From Chromobacterium sphagni (GTDB lineage Bacteria; Pseudomonadota; Gammaproteobacteria; Burkholderiales; Chromobacteriaceae): a stretch of 64,000 nt of DNA. The stretch's first letter is position 1. Each line of letters begins with the position of its first letter. The translations under genes and the position numbers were made by a program. Positions 36,487 to 48,170 of the stretch are shown here, one piece after another. Below the pieces are notes generated by a model, which had not been told where the DNA came from, ran no database searches, and worked only from the letters and a program-made list of their open reading frames with translations. The DNA is taken from positions 806,001 to 870,000 of the forward strand of contig NZ_MKCT01000001.1 in NCBI RefSeq assembly GCF_001855555.1, in the 5' to 3' direction.

Positions 36487-37431
36487 ATGCAAGTACATTC
36501 CTCCATAGTCCAGACATCCGGCCTCTCAACCCTGCGCCAGGATGCGGCCCAGGCACCGGCATCCCCGCTGGCCGCCCGCATTCGCGCGCTGGGCAACTCG
36601 CCGATCGACGTGCCTGGCTTCCAGCCCGCGGTGGTCAGCCGCCACGGCGGCGGCCTGCTAGACCGCATGCGCATGCTGCTAGCCAATCCTTTCGAAAAAA
36701 CGCTGAATGCCCAAGGCGGCGCAGACCAGAAGCTGGTTTTCGACCAGAAGCATGCGGTACTGACACCCTGCCGCGCCGACTTGGCCAAGCTGGGACTGAC
36801 CGACATGAAGGAGGGCGTGTGCAACGGCCTTTCCTACGCCTGGGCCGAGGAACAGCTGAAAACCGGCAACGGCGGAAACAAGCTGGAATGGATAGCCCAG
36901 GTGGCCGCCAGCGACAGCTTGGCGCGCGGGCCACGTGGCAACGGGGCGCCTTCTCCGCTCAGCCAGACGCGCATCCCGCTGCTCAACCAGCTGAAGAAGA
37001 TGCAGGACTTCCAATTCAGCCAGTTCGCCAATACCGGCAGCCCCAAGCAGGACATGAGCAACTACCTGCAGGCGGTCGATGGCTGGGGCAAGCGCAACGG
37101 CATGGATGCCAGCGTGGACATCCTCAAACCCGGCGCGACGCCGGCCGAGCGCCAGCTATGCGCGCGCCTGCCCGCGCACGGCGACGGCGCGCTGGTGTTC
37201 CGCACCGCCGAACACACGATGGCCATGTCCAGTCGCGGCGGAACGTACAGCTTCTTCGAGCCCAACTACGGCATGGTCAGCTTTCAGGATAAGAACCGCT
37301 TCGACGACTTCGTCGCCGCCTTCCTGCTGGCCGAGGGCCACAAGCCGCCGTTCATGCTGACCGAACTGAAGCTCGATCCGACGGCCCAGCCGACGCCGAC
37401 GCGGATGGCGGAGCTGGCCGACATCGAATAA
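36487..37431 (+). CDS. YopT-type cysteine protease (C58), candidate type III effector
   Basis: 314 residues. GVCNGLSYAW puts the catalytic Cys at 112, RTAEHTMAM the His at 243, and YSFFEPNYGM the third member at 258. Most C58 proteases have Asp here (FFDPNYG); this one has Glu. Residues 1-70 are an extended, polar, Ser/Ala/Pro-rich leader with no signal peptide, as expected for a type III secreted effector. YopT cleaves the prenylated tail of Rho GTPases. No secretion gene or chaperone is adjacent. It is monocistronic, 54 bases from the glpD stop on the opposite strand. Confidence 0.78.
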   Translation: MQVHSSIVQTSGLSTLRQDAAQAPASPLAARIRALGNSPIDVPGFQPAVVSRHGGGLLDRMRMLLANPFEKTLNAQGGADQKLVFDQKHAVLTPCRADLAKLGLTDMKEGVCNGLSYAWAEEQLKTGNGGNKLEWIAQVAASDSLARGPRGNGAPSPLSQTRIPLLNQLKKMQDFQFSQFANTGSPKQDMSNYLQAVDGWGKRNGMDASVDILKPGATPAERQLCARLPAHGDGALVFRTAEHTMAMSSRGGTYSFFEPNYGMVSFQDKNRFDDFVAAFLLAEGHKPPFMLTELKLDPTAQPTPTRMAELADIE

Positions 37432-37441
37432 GCCAAGAAAA

Positions 37442-37463
37442 AAGCCCGGCTTCAGCCGGGCTT
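37442..37463 (-). terminator. Terminator of glpD
   Basis: Nine-base stem AAGCCCGGC/GCCGGGCTT with loop TTCA or TGAA, depending on strand, about 20 bases past the glpD stop. On the minus strand it runs into six T. It also lies just after the protease gene on the plus strand. Confidence 0.85.
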
Positions 37464-37483
37464 GAATCGACGACGCGCAACAA

Positions 37484-38995
37484 TCAGGCGCTCAAAACCT
37501 CTTGCCTGGCGGCCAGACGCCGCGCCAGCCACTGGTCCACCACCTCGGCGGCGTCAGCCGGCAGATGCAGCCTCAGTTTGGAACGGCGCCACAGGATGTC
37601 GTCGCTGCGCGTCGCCCATTCGTGCTCCGCCAGATACTCCAGTTCCGCCTCGTACAAACCAGGCAGTATCTCCGCGCCCAGCTCCGCCAGGCAACTGGCC
37701 TTGGCTATCAGCTTGCCGACGCGGGTGCCGTAGGCGCGCGCCCAGCGTTCGGCCAGCGGGGCCGGCAGCCAGGGATGGCGCTGGCGCAGGCCTTGCAGGA
37801 AACGGCCGAAATCGGCCCCCGGCATGTCGCCGCCCGGCAGCGGCGCGTCGGCGGTCCAACTGGCTTTGCGGTTGCCCAACAGCGGCGCCAGCTTGTCCAC
37901 CGCCTCTTCCGCCAGCTTGCGGAAGGTGGTGATCTTGCCGCCGAACACCGACAGCAGCGGCGCGCCGGCCAGGTCGGTCTCCAGCGCGTAGTCGCGGGTG
38001 ACGCTGGCGGCGTTGTCGGCGGCGTCGTCCAGCAGCGGGCGCACGCCGGAATAGGTGGACAGCACGTCTTGCGGGCCGATCTGGCTGTGGAAGTAGCGGT
38101 TGCTCATCTCGCACAGGTAGGCGATTTCCTGCGCGTCTATCGCCACCTGGGCCGGATCGCCGTGATATTCGACGTCGGTGGTGCCGATCAGCGTGAAATC
38201 CTTCTCGTACGGGATGGCGAAGATGATGCGCTGGTCCGGGTTCTGGAAAATATAGGCGAACGGATGGTCGAACAGTTTCTTCACCACGATGTGGCTGCCC
38301 TTGACCAGGCGGATGGACTTGCTGGCCGGCATCGCCAGCTTGTCTTCGATCAGGCTCTGCACCCAGGGGCCGGCGGCGTTGACCAACGCGCGGGCGCGCA
38401 CCTCGAAGCGGCTGCCGTCCTCGCGCTCCAGCGTGCACAGCCAGTGGCCGTCGTCGCGGCGCGCCGCCACGCAGGCAGTGCGGGTGTGGATCTTGGCGCC
38501 GTGCTCGGCGGCGTCCATCGCGTTGAGCACCACCAGCCGCGCGTCCTGCACCCAGCCGTCGGAATAGACGAAGCCGCGCTTGAAGGCGTCCTTCAGCGGC
38601 GCGCCCGACGGATGCCTGGCGAAACTGACGGTTTCCGAGCCGGGCAGCACTTCGCGCTTGGCCAGATGGTCGTACAGGAACAGGCCGGCGCGTATCATCC
38701 ACTCCGGCCGCTGGTCGCGCGCATGCGGCATCACGAAGCGCAGCGGCCAGATGATGTGCGGCGCCGCCTTCAACAGCACTTCGCGCTCCTGCAGCGCCTT
38801 GCGCACCAGGCCAAACTCGTAGTACTCCAGGTAACGCAGGCCGCCGTGGATCAGCTTGGTGCTGGCCGATGAGGTGTGCGAGGCCAGATCGTCCTTCTCG
38901 CACAGCGCCACTGACAGGCCGCGGCCGGCCGCGTCGCGCGCAATTCCGGCGCCGTTGATGCCGCCGCCAATCACCATCAAATCGTATACGTCCAT
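37484..38995 (-). CDS. glpD: Aerobic glycerol-3-phosphate dehydrogenase
   Basis: 503 residues, FAD enzyme on the inner face of the membrane. It oxidises glycerol-3-phosphate to dihydroxyacetone phosphate and passes electrons to ubiquinone. The FAD dinucleotide motif DLMVIGGGINGAGIARDAAG opens the protein. STKLIHGGLRYLEYYEFGLV and the late GVRPLLDD and SVFGGKITTFRKLAE segments are typical of GlpD. The length matches E. coli GlpD (501). It is the last gene of glpK-glpF-glpD. Its own upstream region carries paired TTCG units at 39073 and 39083. Confidence 0.95.
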   Translation of the reverse strand: MDVYDLMVIGGGINGAGIARDAAGRGLSVALCEKDDLASHTSSASTKLIHGGLRYLEYYEFGLVRKALQEREVLLKAAPHIIWPLRFVMPHARDQRPEWMIRAGLFLYDHLAKREVLPGSETVSFARHPSGAPLKDAFKRGFVYSDGWVQDARLVVLNAMDAAEHGAKIHTRTACVAARRDDGHWLCTLEREDGSRFEVRARALVNAAGPWVQSLIEDKLAMPASKSIRLVKGSHIVVKKLFDHPFAYIFQNPDQRIIFAIPYEKDFTLIGTTDVEYHGDPAQVAIDAQEIAYLCEMSNRYFHSQIGPQDVLSTYSGVRPLLDDAADNAASVTRDYALETDLAGAPLLSVFGGKITTFRKLAEEAVDKLAPLLGNRKASWTADAPLPGGDMPGADFGRFLQGLRQRHPWLPAPLAERWARAYGTRVGKLIAKASCLAELGAEILPGLYEAELEYLAEHEWATRSDDILWRRSKLRLHLPADAAEVVDQWLARRLAARQEVLSA

Positions 38996-39072
38996 TGCCC
39001 CGTCCTTGCTTGATCTACCGCCTTTATTCTATCCACAATAGCTAACATGGAACACAAATAATACATTTTTCT

Positions 39073-39086
39073 TTCGTTATTTTTCG
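39073..39086. promoter_or_regulatory. Paired TTCG units upstream of glpD
   Basis: TTCG at 39073-39076 and 39083-39086, ten bases apart, in a T-rich run about 80 bases before the glpD start. A similar pair lies before glpK. DeoR-family GlpR regulators bind TTCG-rich direct repeats. Confidence 0.4.
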
Positions 39087-39284
39087 CTTTTACGACACTA
39101 CCGCCGCAAAGTTCGGCAATTAGGCAAAGCAATCATGGCGGAACCAAGCTGGAAAACAGACATGCAAGCCTTGTATAACAAGACTTTTCGATATGAAGGG
39201 AATAGCGGCAAGGCCGATGCGCGCGACGCGAAAAACGAACAAAAAAGGAAAACGGCGCGCCGGGAAACGCGCCGTCGACAGCCA

Positions 39285-39986
39285 TTAGAAAGTGTAGGCC
39301 AGCGCCGCCAGCGTGCCACCGATCAGCGAACCGATCACCGGCACCCAGGAATAGCCCCAGTCACTGTCGCGCTTGCCCGGAATCGGCAGGATCGCGTGCA
39401 TGATGCGCGGCGCCAGATCGCGCGCCGGGCTCATCGCGTAGCCGGTGGTGCCGCCCAGCGACACGCCGATGCCCAGCACCAACAGGGCCACCGGCAACGC
39501 ATCGATCGCGCCCAGCGACACCTTGGGCGCCACCATCGACAGGATGGCGAACACCAGCACGAAGGTGGCCACGATCTCGGACACCAGGTTGCCCGGCAGG
39601 CTGCGGATGGCCGGACCGGTGCAGAAAGTGGCCAGCTTGGTGTCGGCGCAGTCGGTGGTTTCATAGTGCTTGCGATAGATCAGCCACATCAGGCCGGCGC
39701 CGGCCATGCCGCCCAGCATCTGCGCCGCCACATAGCCCGGCACCTTGTTCCACGCGAACTTGCCGGCCACCGCCAGCGCCACCGACACCGCCGGGTTCAG
39801 GTGGGCGCCGCTGATCGCCGCCACGCTGAACACGCCGACGAACACCGCCATCGCCCAGCCGAAGGCCACCACGATCAGGCCGCTGTTGTGGCCTTTGGTG
39901 TTTTTCAGCAATACATTGGCCACCACGCCATTGCCCAGCAGCACCAGCAAGGCGGTGCCGATGAATTCGCCAATCAGAGGATTCAT
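39285..39986 (-). CDS. glpF: Glycerol uptake facilitator
   Basis: 233 residues, aquaglyceroporin of the MIP family with six helices and two half-helices. The first NPA motif is intact (AHLNPAVS, 64-66). The second reads SPARD (186-188) instead of the usual NPARD. The Arg after it, essential for the selectivity filter, is kept, and Asp189 is the mark of glycerol-conducting members. The Met at 39986 is the family's start; an upstream extension is not conserved. It sits between glpK (75 bases upstream) and glpD. Confidence 0.92.
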   Translation of the reverse strand: MNPLIGEFIGTALLVLLGNGVVANVLLKNTKGHNSGLIVVAFGWAMAVFVGVFSVAAISGAHLNPAVSVALAVAGKFAWNKVPGYVAAQMLGGMAGAGLMWLIYRKHYETTDCADTKLATFCTGPAIRSLPGNLVSEIVATFVLVFAILSMVAPKVSLGAIDALPVALLVLGIGVSLGGTTGYAMSPARDLAPRIMHAILPIPGKRDSDWGYSWVPVIGSLIGGTLAALAYTF

Positions 39987-40061
39987 GATTTTGTCTTTCA
40001 GAAAAGGGGTCGCCCGCCCGCCGCTGTTTGCGCGGCGGGTCATCGCATGTTCAGCCGGAAA

Positions 40062-41564
<1,503 letters not shown>

Positions 41565-41653
41565 GAGTGTCTTCTCCTGATTGCCGGTAAGGCAGCATGG
41601 TTAACAGCGGGGGTGTCAACGTTGCGCTAATGTTGCTTTTTTTGCTTATGACG

Positions 41654-41686
41654 TTCGTTTTATTTTCGGACAATTCTATTCCCGAA
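41654..41686. promoter_or_regulatory. Candidate GlpR operators before glpK
   Basis: TTCG at 41654-41657 and 41665-41668 lie 11 bases apart in a T-rich run. The second extends to TTCGG and meets CCGAA at 41682-41686 as an inverted repeat. The resemblance to the glpD site suggests one regulator for both. Confidence 0.4.
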
Positions 41687-41795
41687 CACACGCTTGTCAA
41701 TCATCCGGTAAAAAAAAATACATTTTCCGCAGCGCAACCAAGCCTGGCAATGAAATAATCCATGATATTTTTCAATAAAATCAATACATTGAAAA

Positions 41796-41814
41796 ATGTA
41801 GCGCAGCGCTACAT
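41796..41814. promoter_or_regulatory. Perfect 19-base palindrome
   Basis: ATGTAGCGC-A-GCGCTACAT. No T-run follows, so it is more likely an operator of a dimeric repressor (TetR or GntR size) than a terminator. No regulator gene is adjacent. Confidence 0.4.
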
Positions 41815-42348
41815 TCGCGCACTTACCCTGTCATTCCGCCAGCGCCAGGCGCCAAAACGCCGGACCGTCGCCGCAGGCTTCCCCGCCCAGCAAGGCTTGC
41901 GCGCCGATCCCGTCCTCCGCGCGCAATCCCGCACTGCAACAAGGCTTTGCGTCGATTACAGGGCACTTATTACAAAAGAAAAAATAAGAAAATAAGCGAA
42001 CATTCAGATAACACATACAGAAAAAACAACACCATAAACCGTTGTTTTACGCACAAATCCTGATTTTCAAGTAATCCTGCCGCTACATGGCAGTTATGGC
42101 AGCATGGACGACAATGCCGAACACCCCGCCGATGCGCGCCGCCAGCCCCGCAAGACGCGCGGATTCGACCCAACGCAAAGAAGCCGCGGCGCAAGCGTGG
42201 CACCATCGGATACATGGCGGCAAAGCGGGGATAACGTCCCCTTGATAACGCCGCGCAGCCGTCCATGCCGGGCGGCAAGCCCGGGCCGCGGCTCCGGCAA
42301 TATGCTTTCAGCTCCAACCTAACCGGCCGGAGGCCGCAAAGGACAGTC

Positions 42349-43755
<1,407 letters not shown>

Positions 43756-43780
43756 GCGCCGCCGAAATCGCCATATCGAA

Positions 43781-43807
43781 ACGGAACCCGTCGGTTCCGT
43801 TTTTTAT
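43781..43807 (+). terminator. Terminator of pyk
   Basis: ACGGAACC and GGTTCCGT form an eight-base stem with a four-base loop (CGTC), then five further T, about 26 bases after the stop. Confidence 0.85.
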
Positions 43808-43882
43808 TGCCGGCCGCCGGGCTCGCGGCTAGTCCTGCGACTATTCTTAGCAGGTGACCAAGGCCTCGCGAGACCACCTGAA

Positions 43883-44671
43883 ATGACTGTGCGCCCGCTG
43901 ACCAGCCGGAGATGCCGGCTGTGGCTGAAAGCCATGCTGATCTGCGGCTGCCTGGGCCAGCCCAGCCCGATTCTGGCGGCCGATGGCCTGACGGTGGCGC
44001 TGGATGCCAGCGACCCGCCGTTCATGTACGCCGGCGGCGGTGACGGCGCGCAAGGGCTCTATCCCGAACTGATCCGCCAGATTTGCGACAGAGCCGCCAT
44101 TCCGCTGACCGTGCAGGCGATGAGCTGGCGCAGGGCTCTGCACGAGATCGACAACAGCAACAGCGCGGTCGGCGGCCTGTATAAAACCGCGGAGCGGGAA
44201 AAACGCTACGACTTCAGCCTGCCCTTGTTCACCGAGCGCATCGTGGTGGTTTACCTGCGGCGGCGGCCGCTGGACTTCCGCAGCCTGGCCGACCTCGACC
44301 ACAAGCGCATCGGCGTGATGGCCGGATGGAGCTATGGCGACGACTTCGACCATGCCCGCGCCGCACGCCGCTTCACCGCCTACGACGGAGACTCCGACCA
44401 GCAGAATCTGCAGCGGCTGGAAAGGGGCTATCTGGACGCCGTGCTGGGCATACAGGAGGCGATGGAAACCCTGCCCGCCAAGCGCCGCGCCGGCCTGGCA
44501 ATCGCAGCGACGGCCCTGGCGGCCAAACCGACCTTCATCGCCGTCAACAAGCAATCCGGCCAGCAGGCGCTGCTGCAGCGCTTCAACCAGGCGCTGGAAA
44601 AAATGCGGCAGGACGGCAGCTATCAGCAACTGGTGCGGAAGTTTTTCGCCAGCCGCCGCAGCGGGAATTAA
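43883..44671 (+). CDS. Periplasmic solute-binding protein, family 3
   Basis: 262 residues. The N-terminus is basic, then hydrophobic (WLKAMLICGCLGQPSPILAADG), a signal peptide cut near residue 33. ALDASDPPFMYAGGGDGAQGLYPELIRQI and VMAGWSYGDDFDHARAARRF are the lobes of the amino-acid type fold. It has no transporter genes beside it. Orphan members of this type in this genus often act as periplasmic sensors or have lost transport partners. A second, distant member lies at 47299. The ATG at 43883 has a poor ribosome site; a Met at residue 18 is an alternative start. Confidence 0.8.
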   Translation: MTVRPLTSRRCRLWLKAMLICGCLGQPSPILAADGLTVALDASDPPFMYAGGGDGAQGLYPELIRQICDRAAIPLTVQAMSWRRALHEIDNSNSAVGGLYKTAEREKRYDFSLPLFTERIVVVYLRRRPLDFRSLADLDHKRIGVMAGWSYGDDFDHARAARRFTAYDGDSDQQNLQRLERGYLDAVLGIQEAMETLPAKRRAGLAIAATALAAKPTFIAVNKQSGQQALLQRFNQALEKMRQDGSYQQLVRKFFASRRSGN

Positions 44672-44702
44672 GGCTATCCGGCCTTCGCCATGCAGGCGGG
44701 GT

Positions 44703-45110
44703 TCAGCCGCGCTGGATCTGGGCGATCGCGCCGTACAGATCGGCGCAGCTCCAATGCTCGGCGTATTTGCCATCGCGCACGACGACGATGTCCATCGCAT
44801 TAATGGCGATGCGCTTGCCGCTGGCGGCCTGACCGAAGAACACGCCCGTGTGGGTAGCCTCTATGGTCTTGCGGGTCACTACCTTGCCGTTCTCTTCGAT
44901 CTGCTCATGTATCAGCACGCGGATATCGGACAAGGCCGAGTGCAACATGCCGGTGAAGAATCCGGCAAAGCCGTCAGGGCCGTTGGGTACCCCCGGCGGG
45001 GCCGAGTGGTTGATGAAATCCGGCGCCACTAGTTCGGCAAAGGCCGCCATATCGCCGTTTTCTATCACTTCCCGATTGAAACGCTGAATCACGGTTTTGC
45101 TGGTATTCAT
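44703..45110 (-). CDS. SnoaL-like ester cyclase family protein
   Basis: 135 residues, NTF2 fold of the polyketide-cyclase/ester-cyclase type. VIQRFNREVIENGDMAAFAELVAPDFINHSAPPG is the classic N-terminal block with the His-Ser turn near residues 35-37. GPDGFAGFFTGMLHSALSD and KVVTRKTIEATHTGVFFG follow, and the protein ends WSCADLYGAIAQIQ. Substrate unknown. It lies downstream of a methyltransferase remnant. The Met at 45110 is chosen; a longer version from 45143 would overlap the pseudogene. Confidence 0.82.
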   Translation of the reverse strand: MNTSKTVIQRFNREVIENGDMAAFAELVAPDFINHSAPPGVPNGPDGFAGFFTGMLHSALSDIRVLIHEQIEENGKVVTRKTIEATHTGVFFGQAASGKRIAINAMDIVVVRDGKYAEHWSCADLYGAIAQIQRG

Positions 45111-45219
45111 GAGATCGCCTAAGAAAATGGAGCCGATGGCCATCCGACGTCCGGGTTGATATGCCGGTCAAGCGGCAATGACAATGGATTAAACGACAGG
45201 CGCGGCCATATCACAAGCG

Positions 45220-45478
45220 TTATCGGGCGCGAAACAAAGCCAAGCCGCCCTGGCGCAACGGCAATTCCGCTGCGGCAAAACCGGGCCGCGCGCTGCTCGT
45301 CCACCGTCAGGTATCGCTCGGCATTGGCCATGCCGCCGTCGCCGGCGAAATGATCGCGCATCGGATAGAGCGCGCCCGGTTTCAGCACCTCGCGCACCTG
45401 GCGATGCAGCGTCGGCGCATGGCGCTGGTGGCGGAGCTCATGCACCGCCTGATTGGCGATCACCGCGTCGATGGCTGA
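45220..45478 (-). pseudogene. Remnant of a class I SAM-dependent methyltransferase
   Basis: Only the C-terminal third is left. The frame reads IDAVIANQAVHELRHQRHAP, then VREVLKPGAL, DHFAGDGGMANAERYLT and DEQRAA. A one-base shift near 45285 then restores GFAAAELPLRQGGLALFRAR and a TAA at 45220. The AdoMet-binding GxGxG half is missing, and the upstream DNA (45480 onward) is not coding on this strand. Truncated and frameshifted, so not functional. Confidence 0.7.
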
Positions 45479-45628
45479 TCATCCTTTCCATTTCATGCGC
45501 ATGAATTGGAATTGTCCACACTGCCGCCATCGGCCATGGCATGGCATGGAATTGGCCATTTGCATCCCTGCAGACACTCCCCATTCGCCCCTGCTATAGT
45601 CTTTCCTCCTACCATTCATGCGCACAAC

Positions 45629-46840
45629 ATGTCCTCCACCCACCTCTCGCGGCAACAAGCCCGCCACTTGCAACTGGCTGCCCAGGGCCTGCTGAACACG
45701 CCACGCCGCAAGGCAAGCAAGGCCGATGCGCTGGAGGCGGTGCGCCGGATGGCGCTGTTGCAGATCGACACCATCAGCGTGGTGGCGCGCAGCCCCTATA
45801 TGGTGCTGTACAGCCGCATCGGCGACTATCCGCAGGAGTGGCTGGAACAGCTGCTGGCCGAAGGCGCGCTGTTCGAATATTGGGCGCACGAGGCCTGCTT
45901 CGTGCCGGTGGAGGACTACGGCCTGCTGCGCCACCGCATGCTGAGCGCCGAAAGCATGGGCTGGAAATATTCGCAGCGCTGGCTGGAGCAACACTGCGCC
46001 GATATCGACAACATCGTCGAACACATCCGCGAGAGCGGCCCGGTGCGCTCCGCCGATTTCGAGCGCAAGGGCGGCAAGGGCAACGGCTGGTGGGACTGGA
46101 AGCCGGAAAAACGCCACCTGGAAGTACTGTTCACGCTAGGCCGGCTGATGGTGAAGGAAAGGCGCGGCTTCCAGCGCGTCTACGACCTGGCGGAACGGGT
46201 GCTGCCCGGCTGGGACGACGCGCGCGACCTGCCGTCGCCGGAAGAAGCCAGGCTGCAGATGGTGCGCAACAGCTGCCGCGCGCTGGGGCTGGTCAAGGCC
46301 GGCTGGGTGGCCGACTACTATCGGCTGAAGCGGGCGCCGTACGGCGAGATGTTGGCGCAACTAGCCGATCAGGGCGAACTGATCGCGGTGAAAGTGGAAG
46401 GCTGGAGCGACGAGGCCTACGTTCACGCCAGCCTCGCCGCCGAGCTGGAACTGGCGGCGGCGGAGCGGCTCAAGAGCGGCAACACCGCCATCCTGTCGCC
46501 GTTCGACCCGCTGGTGTGGGACCGCAAGCGCGCGCTGGAGCTGTTCGATTTCGACTACAAGATCGAGTGCTACACCCCGGCGCACAAGCGCAAATACGGC
46601 TACTTCACCCTGCCCATCCTCAACCGCGGCAAGCTGGTGGGCCGGCTGGACGCCAAGGCCCACCGCGCGCAGGGACTATTCGAGGTGAAGTCGCTGCATC
46701 TGGAACCCGGCGTGCGCGTCAGCCAGCGTCTGGCCGACGACCTGTCCGGCGCCTTGGCCAAACTGGCCGCCTGGCACCGCACGCCGCGACTGGCCATCAG
46801 CCAGGCGCCGGACGGCCTGGCCGAACGCATATTGGCCTGA
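45629..46840 (+). CDS. YcaQ-type DNA glycosylase, winged-helix
   Basis: 403 residues, cytosolic, HTH_42 family. The ALLQIDTISVV segment near residues 43-51 gives a Q-I-D catalytic motif (45-47). This is the mark of YcaQ rather than of AlkZ, which has Q-x-Q. YcaQ unhooks interstrand DNA crosslinks made by nitrogen mustards and acts on alkylated bases. The tandem winged-helix core runs to about 300, and GNTAILSPFDPLVWDRKRALELF near 290-312 is conserved. The ATG at 45629 is used; the frame is open further upstream without family likeness. Confidence 0.86.
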   Translation: MSSTHLSRQQARHLQLAAQGLLNTPRRKASKADALEAVRRMALLQIDTISVVARSPYMVLYSRIGDYPQEWLEQLLAEGALFEYWAHEACFVPVEDYGLLRHRMLSAESMGWKYSQRWLEQHCADIDNIVEHIRESGPVRSADFERKGGKGNGWWDWKPEKRHLEVLFTLGRLMVKERRGFQRVYDLAERVLPGWDDARDLPSPEEARLQMVRNSCRALGLVKAGWVADYYRLKRAPYGEMLAQLADQGELIAVKVEGWSDEAYVHASLAAELELAAAERLKSGNTAILSPFDPLVWDRKRALELFDFDYKIECYTPAHKRKYGYFTLPILNRGKLVGRLDAKAHRAQGLFEVKSLHLEPGVRVSQRLADDLSGALAKLAAWHRTPRLAISQAPDGLAERILA

Positions 46841-46844
46841 AGGA

Positions 46845-47204
46845 TCAGCCCGCCGAGGCGTACCAGCCGCTGACGCTGGGTTTGCGCTCCTCATGCAGCA
46901 GAATCTCGCTGAGCTGTATCGTCGGCTGGATATCGGTGTAATTAGCGATGTCGTCCATGATGCGCGCCGCCACCGGAGCGAACGCGCGCTGGAAAGCCTC
47001 TGGCGATTCGAACACCAGCTGGGCCTGCGCCAGGCTGTCCGGCGGGCTGCCCGGCTCCAGTCCGCTCAGCCCGCGCTCCACCTGCACGCCCTTGAGCGCG
47101 CTGCCCAGCAGTTGCTGCACCATGGGCATGTGCTGCTGCATATAGTAGTCAAAGTCGAAACGCGCGGCGGCGCGGTTGGGATAGACAACGGTGACGGCGA
47201 TCAT
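46845..47204 (-). CDS. EthD family protein
   Basis: 119 residues, one dimeric ferredoxin-like domain. IAVTVVYPN opens the sheet, FDFDYYMQQHMPMVQQLLG near residues 17-35 is the conserved EthD block, and FESPEAFQRAF follows. EthD proteins accompany oxidative catabolic enzymes or stand alone; the reaction is unclear. AGGAG lies seven bases before the ATG. It converges on the glycosylase gene with only four bases between the stops. Confidence 0.85.
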   Translation of the reverse strand: MIAVTVVYPNRAAARFDFDYYMQQHMPMVQQLLGSALKGVQVERGLSGLEPGSPPDSLAQAQLVFESPEAFQRAFAPVAARIMDDIANYTDIQPTIQLSEILLHEERKPSVSGWYASAG

Positions 47205-47298
47205 GGCGAGCTCCTGTTGTGCTTGACGGAGAAATCAACTTACCCGCCTGGCGCAACATTGCCAATGTCATTTCGACATGCGCTGTCGCCAGTCCGCA

Positions 47299-48021
47299 TC
47301 AATTGGAACGGAAAGGCCCCATCAGCCTCTGCAACTCGCCGCTGCCGGCCATGCCCTGCATCGCCCGGGTCAATTTGTCAGCGGCGGCGCGCTCGCCGGG
47401 GGCCAGCCATAGATAGATGTCCAGATGCTCGAAGGCGGTGGCCTGCACCCGGCTGGCGTATTTTTCCTGCAAGGGCCAATGGCCGGCGGTTTCGCTGGAT
47501 ACGATGCATAAATCCACCCGCCTGAGCAGCGCCATCCTGATGCAGGCGTCGTGGGTATACGGCGTTTCGCGCCTGGCGACGTGGCGGGTCATCAGATCGA
47601 TGCCGTGCAGTCCGCGCATATAGGCGATGTGGTAGTGGCCCAGGTCGGCCCAGGACTTGGGCCTGACCTGGGTGGAGGCGCTGATCGCGTAATACCAGGA
47701 GGTGCGCAGATGCGGCTCCACCCGGATGGCACCGGGATAGAACTGCTGGAACTGCGGCCCGCGATTGGGATCGCCGTCGAACTCTCCGGCCATGAAAGCC
47801 GCCAGCGCGCGCTCCGGCGGCTGGTATTCTATGGTGTACGCCAGCCCCGCATGCGCAAACGCGGCGTCGAGCGTCCGGCGCATCGCCAGCATGTTCGGCG
47901 TGTCCAGCGGCGACAAATTGACCAGCCGCAGCGTTTCCGCGGCCATCCCGTCCGCGGGAGCCAACAGCAGCGGCAGCCATCCGGCCCGCAGCAGGCGGCG
48001 GAAGTGGCGCAAGCGCTTCAT
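47299..48021 (-). CDS. Periplasmic solute-binding protein, family 3, divergent
   Basis: 240 residues. A signal peptide (RLLRAGWLPLLLAPADGMAA) is cut near residue 28. The fold elements LRLVNLSPLDTPNMLAMRR, QPPERALAAFMAGEFDGDPNRG and YYAISASTQ fit an amino-acid-type binding protein. It lacks permease genes nearby and may be a lone sensor or scavenger. It is divergent from a small lipoprotein gene. Confidence 0.72.
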   Translation of the reverse strand: MKRLRHFRRLLRAGWLPLLLAPADGMAAETLRLVNLSPLDTPNMLAMRRTLDAAFAHAGLAYTIEYQPPERALAAFMAGEFDGDPNRGPQFQQFYPGAIRVEPHLRTSWYYAISASTQVRPKSWADLGHYHIAYMRGLHGIDLMTRHVARRETPYTHDACIRMALLRRVDLCIVSSETAGHWPLQEKYASRVQATAFEHLDIYLWLAPGERAAADKLTRAMQGMAGSGELQRLMGPFRSN

Positions 48022-48170
48022 CGGACCTGCCTTTCCCCGAAGTCGTGCCGCAAGCAGCCGGCAACCCGGCTTGAACTATAGGCAATGCCAGCCCGGTGCC
48101 GCCGGCGATGGAACTTGCGGCACCGATGCCAACTCTCTATCACACCACCATAATCAGACCGGACTCAACC

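Larger units (their letters stand above)
41565..42348. other. 784-base AT-rich intergenic region, glpK-pyk divergent
   Basis: No convincing gene; open frames here lack ribosome sites and motifs. It contains candidate GlpR sites (41654-41668), long A and T runs (near 41640, 41710 and 41980), a perfect 19-base palindrome (41796-41814) and GC-richer DNA from 41830 to 41950. The region serves the glp operon on the left and pyk on the right. A small regulatory RNA is possible but nothing specific shows one. Confidence 0.6.

Noticed and set aside
41762-41995. A 77-codon frame between glpK and pyk
   Set aside because: Crosses the palindrome and GC-rich remnant; no ribosome site and no recognisable domain.
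45541-46941. A second frame through the YcaQ gene
   Set aside because: The YcaQ frame has the QID motif and conserved length; the other has only Gly/Arg/Pro runs.
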